Made by a program: the position numbers and the translations under genes. Below the pieces are notes generated by a model. The model was given only the letters and a program-made list of their open reading frames with translations, had not been told where the DNA came from and searched no databases. Of a stretch of DNA of 64,000 nt, positions 36,874-45,787 are shown in pieces. The stretch's first letter is position 1, and each line of letters begins with the position of its first letter. Source of the DNA: Pedobacter sp. BAL39 (GTDB taxonomy: Bacteria > Bacteroidota > Bacteroidia > Sphingobacteriales > Sphingobacteriaceae); NCBI RefSeq assembly GCF_000170795.1, contig NZ_ABCM01000016.1, positions 62,001-126,000 on the forward strand. The letters run 5' to 3'.

Positions 36874-39298
36874 CAGGCATCCACCTCAGCAACATCATCC
36901 TGATCATCTCTTCTACCACGGGTTTCACCAGAAAATCATCCATACCAACCGCAATACACTTATCCCTTTCGCCGATGCGCTTGCCTGCAGTAAGGGCAAT
37001 AATCGGTACGTGTTTTCCATCTTCCATACTCCTGATTTCTACTGTGGCCTCATATCCACTCATCAATGGCATCTGTACATCCATAAAAATCAAATCAGGT
37101 TTATGCTGTTTGTAATGCGCCAACGCCATCTCGCCATTTTTTGCCTCCAGAATTGTTGCATTACTGGCTGCTCTCCTGAGAATTGTTCTCGTCAGCATCA
37201 TATTGACAGGGTTATCGTCAGCAATGAGAATGACCAGCGGCTGCGTGGTCAATACCTCAATCAACTGAGGTGTACGTAGTGCTTCCCGGCGTTCCATCTT
37301 TTGATGTAGTCTCGAAAATACATGGAGGATGTCTGCTGACTTCACAGGCTTGATCAGCCGGTGCTGAATGTTGATCTCGTCACATTCCCTGACGACAGCA
37401 CTTGCATCCGCAGAGCTGCTGAGCAGGACAATGGGCACCGCGGCTGCATTTCCATGTATATTTTCACGAATTTTCCTGGCCGTTTCAATCCCACTCATGT
37501 AAGGCATGTGATGGTCCATCAGCACCACATCAAAAGTACTGGCAGAAGCCAGCATGTCCAATGCCTCCAATCCATTTTTTACAGTTGTCGTGTGAATGCC
37601 TTTTAAAGAAAGCATCTGCTGTAGGATCAGGCGGTTATTTTCATTGTCGTCCACGACCAGCACTGAGCTGATCATCCCGATGTGGTCCCAGGACCGCTGC
37701 TCTCCTGCTTCATACCCCAACGTAACATCAAAAAAGAACGTGCTGCCTACACCGGGACTGCTCATCAACTGCAGCCGGCTGTCCATCAGGGCCAGCAGCT
37801 CATTGGAAATCGTCAGGCCCAGTCCCGTGCCACCATACCTTTTTGTTGTAGAGACATCCTCCTGCGCAAAAGCCTCAAAAATCTCACGCTGCTTCTCCAG
37901 TTTGATGCCTATCCCCGTATCTCTGACACTAAACCGAAACCGCGCCGCCTCAGCAGAAAGATACTCCAGCACCTCGATCTTCAGCTCGATTTCACCGGTA
38001 TCGGTAAACTTCGCCGCATTGCTCAACAGGTTGATGATCACCTGCTTCAAACGCAGGGGATCTGTCCAGATCGACTCTGGCAGATCCAAGGGCACGTTCA
38101 ATAACATCTCAATTCCTTTTTGCTGAATCTGAAAAGTGATGATGTCTGCGGCCTGACAACTCAGCTCATGCAGGTCGCTCGCCTCAAGATGCAGCTCCAT
38201 CCTGCCTGCTTCAATCTTCGAGAAATCCAGGATGTCGTTGATGATGGCCAGCAGTGAGTTCGCAGATTCATTGACGACCGTCAGGTATTGGAGCTGTACC
38301 TCACTGAGCTCCGTCTTCAGCACCAGGTCCGCAAACCCGATGATGCCGTTTAAAGGGGTTCTGATCTCATGACTCATGTTGGCCAGGAACTCCGACTTCG
38401 CAATACTCGCCTCTTCAGCCATAGCGATCGCCTGCTTCAGGTGCCGCTCCTGCGCTTTCTTTTCAGTGATGTCACGCCCGATCGCGAAGAGGTCGCCCGT
38501 GCTGGGATCGGGTGTCACGGTCCATTGTATATCGATATACGCGCCTGAAGTATGCCGCACCCGGTGGATGAAATTGACGATGGCCTCACCCGAACCAAGA
38601 TGCTCCATCCTCTGATACGTCTCCTCAAGATCTTCCGGATGAACGAGCTCAAATAGCGACTGGCCAAGCATGCTTTCCGGATCAATTCCCAGCAGCATTT
38701 TAAAAGATGGGTTCACACGTTTCAGCAATCCCTGGTGATCGGACACGCAAATGAGGTCGTTGGATAGCCTGAAGATCTTTTCAAAATTTTTAAGTTCTTC
38801 TTTCTGCCTGCGCTCGACAATCAGCTGCATCACTTCTGCACTGAGCAACCTGAGTGCAGTATGCTGCTGTGGCGTCAGCTGGTTTGGCTTCCTATCGATT
38901 ACACAAAGCGTACCCAGCGCATAACCATCCGGGTCCGTTAGCGGATATCCTGCATAAAAACGAATGCCTGGATCACCGGTCACCAGAACATTAGAACGGA
39001 ACCTTTCATCGTTCCAGGTATCAGGGACTTCAAAAACCTCCCTATCCATGATCGTATACTGACAAAAGGCAACTTCCCGCGGTGTTTCGCTGATCTCCAG
39101 ACCTGTGCGGGACTTAAACCACTGCCTGGTCTCATCAATCAGTGTAATGAGCGAAATGGGAACATTGCAGATGATGGCAGCCAGCTGCGTGATCCTGTCA
39201 TACTCCAATTCTGAAATTGAATTTAAGATATCATAATTTTTTAAAGCACTTATACGTGCTTTTTCGTTCTCTGGAACAGGCAGCATATTGCTATACAT
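36854..39298 (-). CDS. Hybrid sensor histidine kinase (GAF-PAS-HisKA-HATPase-REC-REC)
   Basis: 814 residues without membrane segments, so cytosolic. GAF domain about 20-160 (free-standing GAF type with FKSRTGLEISETPREVAFCQ), PAS about 172-285, HisKA with phospho-His310 in FLANMSHEIRTPLNG, HATPase about 415-528 (N box NLLSNAAKF, GGTGLGL), first receiver 545-665 with Asp595, second receiver about 688-808 with Asp740. The layout fits a multistep phosphorelay. A single-domain receiver is encoded just downstream. The signal is unknown. Confidence 0.96.
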   Translation of the reverse strand: MYSNMLPVPENEKARISALKNYDILNSISELEYDRITQLAAIICNVPISLITLIDETRQWFKSRTGLEISETPREVAFCQYTIMDREVFEVPDTWNDERFRSNVLVTGDPGIRFYAGYPLTDPDGYALGTLCVIDRKPNQLTPQQHTALRLLSAEVMQLIVERRQKEELKNFEKIFRLSNDLICVSDHQGLLKRVNPSFKMLLGIDPESMLGQSLFELVHPEDLEETYQRMEHLGSGEAIVNFIHRVRHTSGAYIDIQWTVTPDPSTGDLFAIGRDITEKKAQERHLKQAIAMAEEASIAKSEFLANMSHEIRTPLNGIIGFADLVLKTELSEVQLQYLTVVNESANSLLAIINDILDFSKIEAGRMELHLEASDLHELSCQAADIITFQIQQKGIEMLLNVPLDLPESIWTDPLRLKQVIINLLSNAAKFTDTGEIELKIEVLEYLSAEAARFRFSVRDTGIGIKLEKQREIFEAFAQEDVSTTKRYGGTGLGLTISNELLALMDSRLQLMSSPGVGSTFFFDVTLGYEAGEQRSWDHIGMISSVLVVDDNENNRLILQQMLSLKGIHTTTVKNGLEALDMLASASTFDVVLMDHHMPYMSGIETARKIRENIHGNAAAVPIVLLSSSADASAVVRECDEINIQHRLIKPVKSADILHVFSRLHQKMERREALRTPQLIEVLTTQPLVILIADDNPVNMMLTRTILRRAASNATILEAKNGEMALAHYKQHKPDLIFMDVQMPLMSGYEATVEIRSMEDGKHVPIIALTAGKRIGERDKCIAVGMDDFLVKPVVEEMIRMMLLRWMPEKEKRE

Positions 39299-39888
39299 TA
39301 AATTAAACAGCCAACTACAATTTAAATACTTTCAGCTGAAACCTGCACATCCTGAGAAAAAAAATTTTACGATAAAGCGCAAAGCATACAAAAACACAAA
39401 AATATTGCACGTAGAAAGCTGATACAAGTTGGATCAGCTTATCTACGGCGTCCCCTATATTATGTCAAAATACCATATTAAGTCCTGGTTGATATGCAGC
39501 CTATGTTGCAAACACCTTTTTTCACTGATCTATAAAAGCATTAAAATGCCAGGCAAATATATTCCTTAAAACTCTAAAACAAAATAAAACTTACCTTTTT
39601 TTCTGAAAGGATTAAAATTATTGCAGCAGCATAAGATTATTCGGGCTTCATGCCCGCTGTTAAAGCCGTAAAATGTGCCAGGTAAGTACCCACCATTTTG
39701 TTCCAGCTACGGGTGGCGAATGAATCCATCACTTACGATGTGACGGTACAATCGGTTACAGTTCAAGCGCTGTTATTAAAGTCGGCCGATACCCTGTCCG
39801 GAAAATCATGACTCCCGAGGAGGACTTCCTGATCAGGGCCGCAAGACAGGCCACAGCTCAGCCCTAACTCTGGGGCAAAGTTCCTCAT
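39299..39888. other. 590-bp intergenic region with a large hairpin and a possible gene relic
   Basis: No convincing gene. It contains a strong hairpin: CGTAGAAAGCTGAT (39410-39423) pairs with ATCAGCTTATCTACG (39433-39447) with one bulged A. It also contains a short GC hairpin CGGGC/GCCCG (39642-39656). On the plus strand one frame is open from 39724 to the TAA at 39867 (47 codons) but has no start codon before codon 29. Its C-terminal half (TPEEDFLIRAARQATAQP) looks coding-like, so it may be the tail of a decayed gene. Confidence 0.45.
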
Positions 39889-40131
39889 CTAGGTTTTGCG
39901 ATCAAATTCGAAGGATTCCAGTAATGCCGACAGCTCCTCAGTAGAAACCAGCTCCGGACGATGAAATTGTTTGTCCAACACCACGTCTGCGATATTGAAA
40001 TGTCCTGTTGTTGTACGTACAGAAATGCCACCGTTGATTTTTTTATAAGTCAGATACTCCCCCACTGCAGGATTAAGCACCTGTAGTCGGATAAGCAGCT
40101 CATAGATCACATAGACCGATAATTGCATCAT
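39889..40131 (-). CDS. Small protein of unknown function, paralogue of the 40531 gene
   Basis: 80 residues, no signal peptide. Composition suggests a compact alpha/beta fold: an N-terminal helix (VYVIYELLIRLQVLNP), beta strands around GISVRTTTGHFNI and a C-terminal helix (STEELSALLESF). It aligns over its whole length with the protein at 40531-40782, sharing V-F/Y, EL, RL, P, G-Y, TT-G, KQ, P-L, S, L-LL and F positions. Family not recognised. Confidence 0.7.
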   Translation of the reverse strand: MMQLSVYVIYELLIRLQVLNPAVGEYLTYKKINGGISVRTTTGHFNIADVVLDKQFHRPELVSTEELSALLESFEFDRKT

Positions 40132-40530
40132 GCAAAGATAAGGAAGATAGGGTAAGCACTAAATTATCATTAAGTTAACAAAAACTAAATACGAACAGGA
40201 ATTTAACATCAGTTTATTGGGCAATATATATGTTACAGTACTTATACTGATCGCATGAAATCGTTCTGGCTGGCATCCACAGTAAGGGTTTTTTCAAAAA
40301 TGCGAAAGGCAGATTGGTGTCAGTCCTGATCTCCCATACCTGTGGCATCAATGCTATAAAGGTTAATTTAGTGTTAAATTCACATTAAGTAGACGTTTCT
40401 TTTCCGTTACCTAAAGCCACATGACAGCGTTCAGGAGGTTATGATATTAAGCTTATGTTAAGCATGCAAATATCCATTTCCAAAGTGATAATTTTATAGT
40501 GAATATCCGTTAACCCTAAACTTTTGGCTT
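40132..40530. other. 399-bp divergent intergenic region between two paralogues
   Basis: AT-rich, with repeated TTAAG/CTTAA words (for example TTAAGCTTATGTTAAG at 40448-40463) that may be regulatory. A TAATTTTA box at 40489-40496 is one base from the -7 consensus for the plus-strand gene but lacks a -33 partner. A 24-codon frame at 40256 (MKSFWLASTVRVFSKMRK) exists, without support. No RNA gene is evident. Confidence 0.4.
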
Positions 40531-40782
40531 ATGAATTATCCTGTCTTCATCTTTCACGAACTTACCTACAGACTTTCACAAATTAGCCCTAACATAGGCA
40601 CTTACGATTCTTTCTTTTTTCGCGACGACGCGTTTGTCATTCACACGACGAATGGTGAACTGACCGTTGATGGGGAAACTATAGCGAAACAATATCAAAA
40701 TCCGAGATTGCTCTCCAGAGCTGACCTTGACTTGCTCGTGCAGAACTTTCATGCTGCAGTAAAGAAGTCGCTCTCGCTCTAG
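40531..40782 (+). CDS. Small protein of unknown function, paralogue of the 39889 gene
   Basis: 83 residues. N-terminal helix YPVFIFHELTYRLSQISPNI, central FVIHTTNGELTVDGETIAKQ and C-terminal RADLDLLVQNFHAAVKKS parallel the protein encoded divergently at 39889-40131. About a quarter of positions are identical by eye, with matching spacing and no large gaps. Neither has a recognised domain. Probably cytosolic. Confidence 0.72.
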   Translation: MNYPVFIFHELTYRLSQISPNIGTYDSFFFRDDAFVIHTTNGELTVDGETIAKQYQNPRLLSRADLDLLVQNFHAAVKKSLSL

Positions 40783-40915
40783 AACAGCTTTCATCCTGCT
40801 AAAGCTTTCAATTTGTACAATGCCACTTTAGTACAAAAGAAGCCTGGAATGGCTTTTATGAAATGCTCCGGATTGATCATTCACATATGGAGCTAACCTA
40901 AAAAAATCAGTAAAC

Positions 40916-40948
40916 AAAATGGGCTGTCCTACAAGAACAGCCCATTTT
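40916..40948. terminator. Hairpin terminator
   Basis: AAAATGGGCTGT (40916-40927) and ACAGCCCATTTT (40937-40948) form a perfect 12-bp stem with a 9-nt loop and T-rich tail. It lies just past the 3' end of the glutaminase-like gene on the minus strand and downstream of the small gene on the plus strand. Confidence 0.88.
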
Positions 40949-40967
40949 TCATTTGCAGGTTTAAACC

Positions 40968-43442
40968 TTATTTTGTTTTCAGCAGATCGGAAAACATTTT
41001 CATGTAAAATCCACCAACCACACTGCGTGCTTTAAAGTTATCGCGGATACCTGTATTGGAATCATAGAAGTCATTCAGAGGTACTCTGGACTCTGTTTCT
41101 ATGGAGTGTCTGTATACCGGGTGAACCAGCGCTTTGAAGTCGCTTTCATTGCTGGTGAAGGTTGCAGTCCAGAGGATCCAGTCGTTTTTGGTATACGCCT
41201 TTCTGCTGTCCAGCGGCAAACCAAACTTATTCTGTTTACCCAGGTAGTACTTCACTTCGGTATCGTACACCTTTTGAGGGAACAGGTCAAGTCCTAAAAC
41301 TTTATCCCAAACCAGGTTATACTTTTGGCTCCAGGTGTTTTTATCATCAAATGTCAGTGCATAGTGATCACCTGCATCCGCCATTTCTATCCATTTCGGT
41401 ACCATGCTTTCTGCGATGGCCCTGTATTTCTTTGCCACATCATCATAACCAAGGCTTTCCGCCATTTGTGCATAACAGGCGATGCCGACGATGGCCTTCA
41501 CCGATAAGTTTGCATTTCTGGCCAGGTGACCGGCAAAATCATCCGTGCAGAGCTGAGTTTTAGGGTCCAGTCCTTCTTTAGTCAGGTAATCTGCCCAGGT
41601 AGTCAGCGTTTTCCAATGTAACTTGGCATAGTTGGCATTGCCCTGCGCCTTAGCTATTGCAGCAGTCAGGATGATCATATTACCAGACTCCTCCACTGGC
41701 ATTGGCTCACCATAGGTCTGGCCGTTTGCAAGCGGATAAGTACCTAAATCGTGTGCTGCCCATGGGTGTGGATATTTACCACTTTCACTGAAATAGAAAA
41801 TTCCGTTCAGCATACCCTGAAGCAGCTGAGGATTGTAGATCAGGTACAATGGTGCCGAAGGGTAAGTCACGTCGACAGTATTGATGAAACCACCGCTGTT
41901 GTTCTCTTTTGACAACCAAAGAATCTCTTTCTCAGGACTTTTCACCAATGTATGTGCAGCAATACTCTGACGGTAAGCCAGCACACAAAGGTCAGCATAC
42001 TCCTTACCGCCCGATTTCAAGGCGTCAGCATACACCGACTCGTCAAAAGCGGCGCATTTCTGCATGACCGACTGGTATTCATTTGAGGCATCGGTAAGTT
42101 GACCTTCAATGGTTTCCTTTCCAGAGGTATTCCACCATGGCTTTAAGTTCTTTTTGAAATACTGGATGGCAAAGATCTCATCGTAACCCAGCTCGAGGTA
42201 TTTGCTCACCGGCGTTTTACCCACTGCTCCAAAAGGAATAATGGTGTTTAGCGCCAGGGATTTACCTTTCGTCAGGCTGCTGGTCGCTGTGCCCTTTGCA
42301 AAAGCATTCATGGTTTCATTCTGGGCAGTTACAAACTGAAGCGCTTTAGTGCTCTTAGGTACCGCCACATAAAAATAACCCCAGTCGATACGCATGTCAT
42401 CAGCAGCCTTTCCAAGGATAGATTGTTCTGCTGTACCTGTTTTAAGTACCGATAATTTCGCGGTGCTGTATTTGGTTGCCGTTACGGGCTGCGAAGGGCG
42501 ATATACGGCAATGTCTGAGGAAGCACTCAGGTAAACTTTCACCTGATGCACCTTGTTGTCATTCGCCTGCACCTGGTAGGAAATGTAAGAAACCGGGCGG
42601 GCTAAAAGACCAAGGTCGTTCATCAGCAGCGGCGAAGTGAAGGTCAGTTTCAGGTCGACCTTGCCACAGCTAAAATTATAGATGGTCTGGGTGGCTTTGA
42701 TGTCAACACTTTTTTGCTTTGCAAGTTGTACCGCAGCCGCCTTGTTTTTTATTTTTTCAACCAGTCCAAAATCCAGGAAACGTCCGCCTGCTGTATTGAT
42801 CAGGTGGATGGCAATTGTATTTTTACCAGCCTTCAGGCTTTTTTTATCGTTATTGCTCAGCGGTATATAAGTAAAGTTGTTGGTCCAACCCTCTTTAGAG
42901 TAGACCTTTTTTCCATTGAGGTATACGTCGATGTTGTCATCGTGGTTAATCTTCAGAAAAAGCTCATTGATGGCAGCAGGGTTTGCCACCTCAAATGTTC
43001 TCCTCACCCAGATGTCATGTGATTTCCAGGAGGTCTTTGCAACTTTAGCATCGTCCCCAATTGGGGCCTTACCAGTATTCCAGCTGCTGGCATCATAACC
43101 TGCAGCCTGCCAGTCGCCGGAGGGTTCCTGCTCTGTATACTTTACGTCGTAAGCTTTCTCGTCAGAAGCAGCAACAAGGGTTTTGTAACTTGCTGTTTCT
43201 TTTCCCAGAAAACGGTAGAGGTTACCGTCAACGCTGATCATTCCCAACAGAGAATGGTCGGCACCTGTCCAATGCTGTGTAGCCGATTCATTTAAGCCAT
43301 CTGTAGAAGACCAGATACTGAAATTCGGATTGTGTGTAATGAGCGGATAGGCGGGTGCTTTCCGCTCCTGCCCCTTGACGAAGCTGGCCGGAACCGTGCA
43401 TGCCAGTACCGCGAGGATCTTTATCGCATTAACTTTTTTCAT
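40968..43442 (-). CDS. Secreted glutaminase A-like protein (DUF4964/DUF5127/DUF4965/DUF1793)
   Basis: 824 residues with a signal peptide (about 1-24, ending VKGQ). It resembles the Bacteroidota glutaminase family related to fungal GtaA: an N-terminal DUF4964-like part (PAYPLITHNPNFSIWSSTDG), an embedded sugar-binding-like insert (ELFLKINHDDNIDVYLNGKK), a DUF5127 region and C-terminal alpha/alpha-barrel domains (KEILWLSKENNSGGFINTVD, PWAAHDLGTYPLANGQ). Family members are predicted extracellular amidases or hydrolases; true substrates are poorly known. It appears monocistronic. Confidence 0.88.
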   Translation of the reverse strand: MKKVNAIKILAVLACTVPASFVKGQERKAPAYPLITHNPNFSIWSSTDGLNESATQHWTGADHSLLGMISVDGNLYRFLGKETASYKTLVAASDEKAYDVKYTEQEPSGDWQAAGYDASSWNTGKAPIGDDAKVAKTSWKSHDIWVRRTFEVANPAAINELFLKINHDDNIDVYLNGKKVYSKEGWTNNFTYIPLSNNDKKSLKAGKNTIAIHLINTAGGRFLDFGLVEKIKNKAAAVQLAKQKSVDIKATQTIYNFSCGKVDLKLTFTSPLLMNDLGLLARPVSYISYQVQANDNKVHQVKVYLSASSDIAVYRPSQPVTATKYSTAKLSVLKTGTAEQSILGKAADDMRIDWGYFYVAVPKSTKALQFVTAQNETMNAFAKGTATSSLTKGKSLALNTIIPFGAVGKTPVSKYLELGYDEIFAIQYFKKNLKPWWNTSGKETIEGQLTDASNEYQSVMQKCAAFDESVYADALKSGGKEYADLCVLAYRQSIAAHTLVKSPEKEILWLSKENNSGGFINTVDVTYPSAPLYLIYNPQLLQGMLNGIFYFSESGKYPHPWAAHDLGTYPLANGQTYGEPMPVEESGNMIILTAAIAKAQGNANYAKLHWKTLTTWADYLTKEGLDPKTQLCTDDFAGHLARNANLSVKAIVGIACYAQMAESLGYDDVAKKYRAIAESMVPKWIEMADAGDHYALTFDDKNTWSQKYNLVWDKVLGLDLFPQKVYDTEVKYYLGKQNKFGLPLDSRKAYTKNDWILWTATFTSNESDFKALVHPVYRHSIETESRVPLNDFYDSNTGIRDNFKARSVVGGFYMKMFSDLLKTK

Positions 43443-43679
43443 GAGTACTAAAATATAATTTATTTTGATTTTTAAATTAAAAAAACGCTTAAAATGCTTT
43501 ACAAAAACCTTTTAGCAAAATTGAGGAAGATAACGGAATTTCAGGATGTCTGGCGCCTCTACAAGTGTTTACCTGTTGCAGAAGCTTAAGAAAAGGGGTC
43601 TGCATGATTTGATTTATATGTGGTTATTGCCCGCAATATAATTTAATCTTTTAAAAAATCGGGACAATCTTTATAAATC

Positions 43680-44096
43680 CTATCTTTTCGAGGAATGCAG
43701 GCAGGCATGAATGGTGCCGATCAGGTCGTTAGTTTCAAAAGGTTTGGCGATAAAAGCGTCGCAGCTGTCGTTCGCAAGTGGCATAGCCATACGGTCGTAG
43801 GCCGAGCAGATGACCACAGGAATTGCTGCAGTTGCAGGTTGTTTTTTAAGATTGGCATACAGCTCGGCGCCAGTAACACCAGGAAGGAGGTAGTCGAGCA
43901 GAATAAGATCAGGAGTGACCGCCATGGCGATGCTGACCAGATCCAGTGCATAAGCAAGGCTCATCACCTGAAAGCCGTTAATCATCAATATTTCAGCCAG
44001 CACCGACCGCAGTTCATCATCATCTTCGATGACCAGGATTTTCTTTCCGTTAATGTCCCCCTGATAAGCAAATCCGGATCTTTCGAACGTTGTCAT
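43680..44096 (-). CDS. Single-domain response regulator
   Basis: 138 residues, receiver only. Acidic cluster VIEDDDE (22-28), phospho-acceptor Asp68 in LILLDYLLPG, conserved Ser/Lys in VVICSAYD and AFIAKPFETN. It is similar in size and sequence style to the receiver at 36266-36661. No kinase is adjacent; the nearest is the hybrid kinase about 4.4 kb away. Confidence 0.92.
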   Translation of the reverse strand: MTTFERSGFAYQGDINGKKILVIEDDDELRSVLAEILMINGFQVMSLAYALDLVSIAMAVTPDLILLDYLLPGVTGAELYANLKKQPATAAIPVVICSAYDRMAMPLANDSCDAFIAKPFETNDLIGTIHACLHSSKR

Positions 44097-44305
44097 AATT
44101 TATTTTCTCGTTGTATAAAGATATGGATTTACATTCCCTGCAAAAAGTAAGAAAAACATGAAAAAAGATGATCCTCGTCACTATTCTAAATCCAATCGTT
44201 AAGGGAACAATAGCTACCTACCAGAGGAAGAATGCTTCTCCTACCCCCAGTGCACAGCTATTTTAGATCGGGACGAACACTATACGACCGTTAATATGAC
44301 TCCAC

Positions 44306-44365
44306 GTTGAGTCCACCTTTAGTTCACGTTAAGAGCAGCTTTACCGAAAAAAACGTGGACTCAAC
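44306..44365. repeat. 11-bp inverted repeat, possible operator
   Basis: GTTGAGTCCAC (44306-44316) and GTGGACTCAAC (44355-44365) are exact reverse complements with a 38-bp spacer. The pair ends 23 bp upstream of the -33 element of the promoter for the gene at 44452. The distance suits binding of a dimeric or looping regulator; a transcribed hairpin is the alternative. Confidence 0.6.
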
Positions 44366-44388
44366 CCTTATTTATAATCTATTTACTA

Positions 44389-44418
44389 TTGATTTATTAA
44401 CTTGAGTGTGTATATTTA
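44389..44418 (+). promoter_or_regulatory. Bacteroidota-type promoter
   Basis: -33 TTG (44389-44391), 19-bp spacer, -7 TATATTTA (44411-44418), which is one base from TAnnTTTG. The predicted leader is about 27 nt before the ATG at 44452. Confidence 0.6.
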
Positions 44419-44451
44419 CCCCGGAGATTATACATAGTTAATATTAATCAT

Positions 44452-45690
44452 ATGGGAATTGTAAAAGGTAAAGTCATTACCGGAGCAGTAGGTCCGGTAA
44501 CATTTAGCTCCTGGAGGGACATCCAGGTGGTTAAACAGCGCGTATTCGAGGTAAGGCAAAGCAATGCGACTAAAAATGTTTCTACCGTATTTGGTCTGGG
44601 CAGCAGGTTCAGCGCCATCCTTAGGAGACGGATGTATCCGATTCACTTTATTCATGACGGTGCCCTGGTCAACAGGATGAATAAGGCGATGACCGCAATC
44701 CTGCTCAAACACCGTGATAAAGTCACCGGGAACTTTGATTTTCCTGAAGACAGCTTCAAACCAATGAACGGATTTGAGCTCAATGAATCCTCCCCTTTGA
44801 AAGAAAATCTACATGTAATGCCACAGGTTAACCTTAAGGATGGGAAGCTTACCGTAAACATCCCTGAATTCGACATCAAAAAGGCGCTAAAATTTCCTAC
44901 CGAGGCTGATTCCTGCACCATCATTGTCTCCGTATACATTGCATCCCTGAAAACAAAAGACCACTGCCGCATGAACACAGAGATGACCAAAACCTTCGCT
45001 GTGGATTGGAGCGACAAGACATCCACTGCAATGGAATGGCCCTATGATGTTCCTGAAGGCTGTTATTGCGTAACCAGCATGGCGCTGCATTTCCACAAAC
45101 AATGGTCTAACCTCCAGGTATCCTTAAACAGTAAATCTTTCTGCCCGGCAATGATCTGCGACTTCAGCATTAATCCCGGAGTATTCAAAGATAAACCTAA
45201 AGATTGGTTGAAGACCTCTTTTGCATTTGTGGACGATGAATATCCCCTGATTAGAAAGAAGACCAAAACTAAAAACACGGTTGTAAACAAAAAAACTAAA
45301 GATAGCCCCGTAAAAGCGGAGAAAAAGAAATCGGCGAAGAAGAGCTCCAGGGAGGAAAAGGAGGATAAAAACGGGCTGGAACAGTTGCAATTGCAGCAAC
45401 AGGAAAACGAGACACTGAAGTCGGAACTTCATGAACTGAAGGCCAGAATGGCCGCACTGGAGCAATTGCTCACAGCAAATACAGCCATACAAGAAAAGGA
45501 AAATCAGCATCAGAAAGAGGAAATTATTGCGGACAAAAAACCAATTGTATTGTCCGACAAAAAGCTGTCAGCAGCATCAGATCAGGAGCCGACATTCTGG
45601 AAAGACGCATTGAAAAAGGTACTCACCGGCAACCACAGCCCCTCCATACTTGCTACACATCCAAAAACAAGAGGGAAACCAGCGGCGTAG
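44452..45690 (+). CDS. DUF6266-like protein with Lys-rich linker and coiled coil
   Basis: 412 residues. The N-terminal start MGIVKGKVITGAVGPVTFSS followed by VFGLGSRFSAILRR resembles the DUF6266 family of Bacteroidota as I remember it; beta-rich sequence continues to about 260. Then comes a strongly basic segment (about 268-306, many Lys) and a coiled coil (about 307-345: LQLQQQENETLKSELHELKA). The tail (345-412) is disordered. There is no signal peptide. The basic segment could bind nucleic acid. Function unknown. Family members are usually shorter, so the C-terminal extension is notable. Confidence 0.65.
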   Translation: MGIVKGKVITGAVGPVTFSSWRDIQVVKQRVFEVRQSNATKNVSTVFGLGSRFSAILRRRMYPIHFIHDGALVNRMNKAMTAILLKHRDKVTGNFDFPEDSFKPMNGFELNESSPLKENLHVMPQVNLKDGKLTVNIPEFDIKKALKFPTEADSCTIIVSVYIASLKTKDHCRMNTEMTKTFAVDWSDKTSTAMEWPYDVPEGCYCVTSMALHFHKQWSNLQVSLNSKSFCPAMICDFSINPGVFKDKPKDWLKTSFAFVDDEYPLIRKKTKTKNTVVNKKTKDSPVKAEKKKSAKKSSREEKEDKNGLEQLQLQQQENETLKSELHELKARMAALEQLLTANTAIQEKENQHQKEEIIADKKPIVLSDKKLSAASDQEPTFWKDALKKVLTGNHSPSILATHPKTRGKPAA

Positions 45691-45787
45691 TCGCACCTAC
45701 CCTGCGTTGTGTCTCCCTCTTGCTTATAAAATATGACCTGGTCAGGTAAAATAGACGTTTATATCGACCATGGGTATTTATGTCAAA

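Larger units (their letters stand above)
44097..44451. other. 355-bp intergenic region upstream of the DUF6266-like gene
   Basis: It lies between the divergent receiver gene and the DUF6266-like gene. It holds an 11-bp perfect inverted repeat (44306-44316 / 44355-44365) and a good plus-strand promoter (44389-44418), listed separately. No small gene is supported in the remainder. Confidence 0.5.

Noticed and set aside
40256..40330. 24-codon frame starting MKSFWLASTV
   Set aside because: No further support: no promoter, no homology, and too short to judge.
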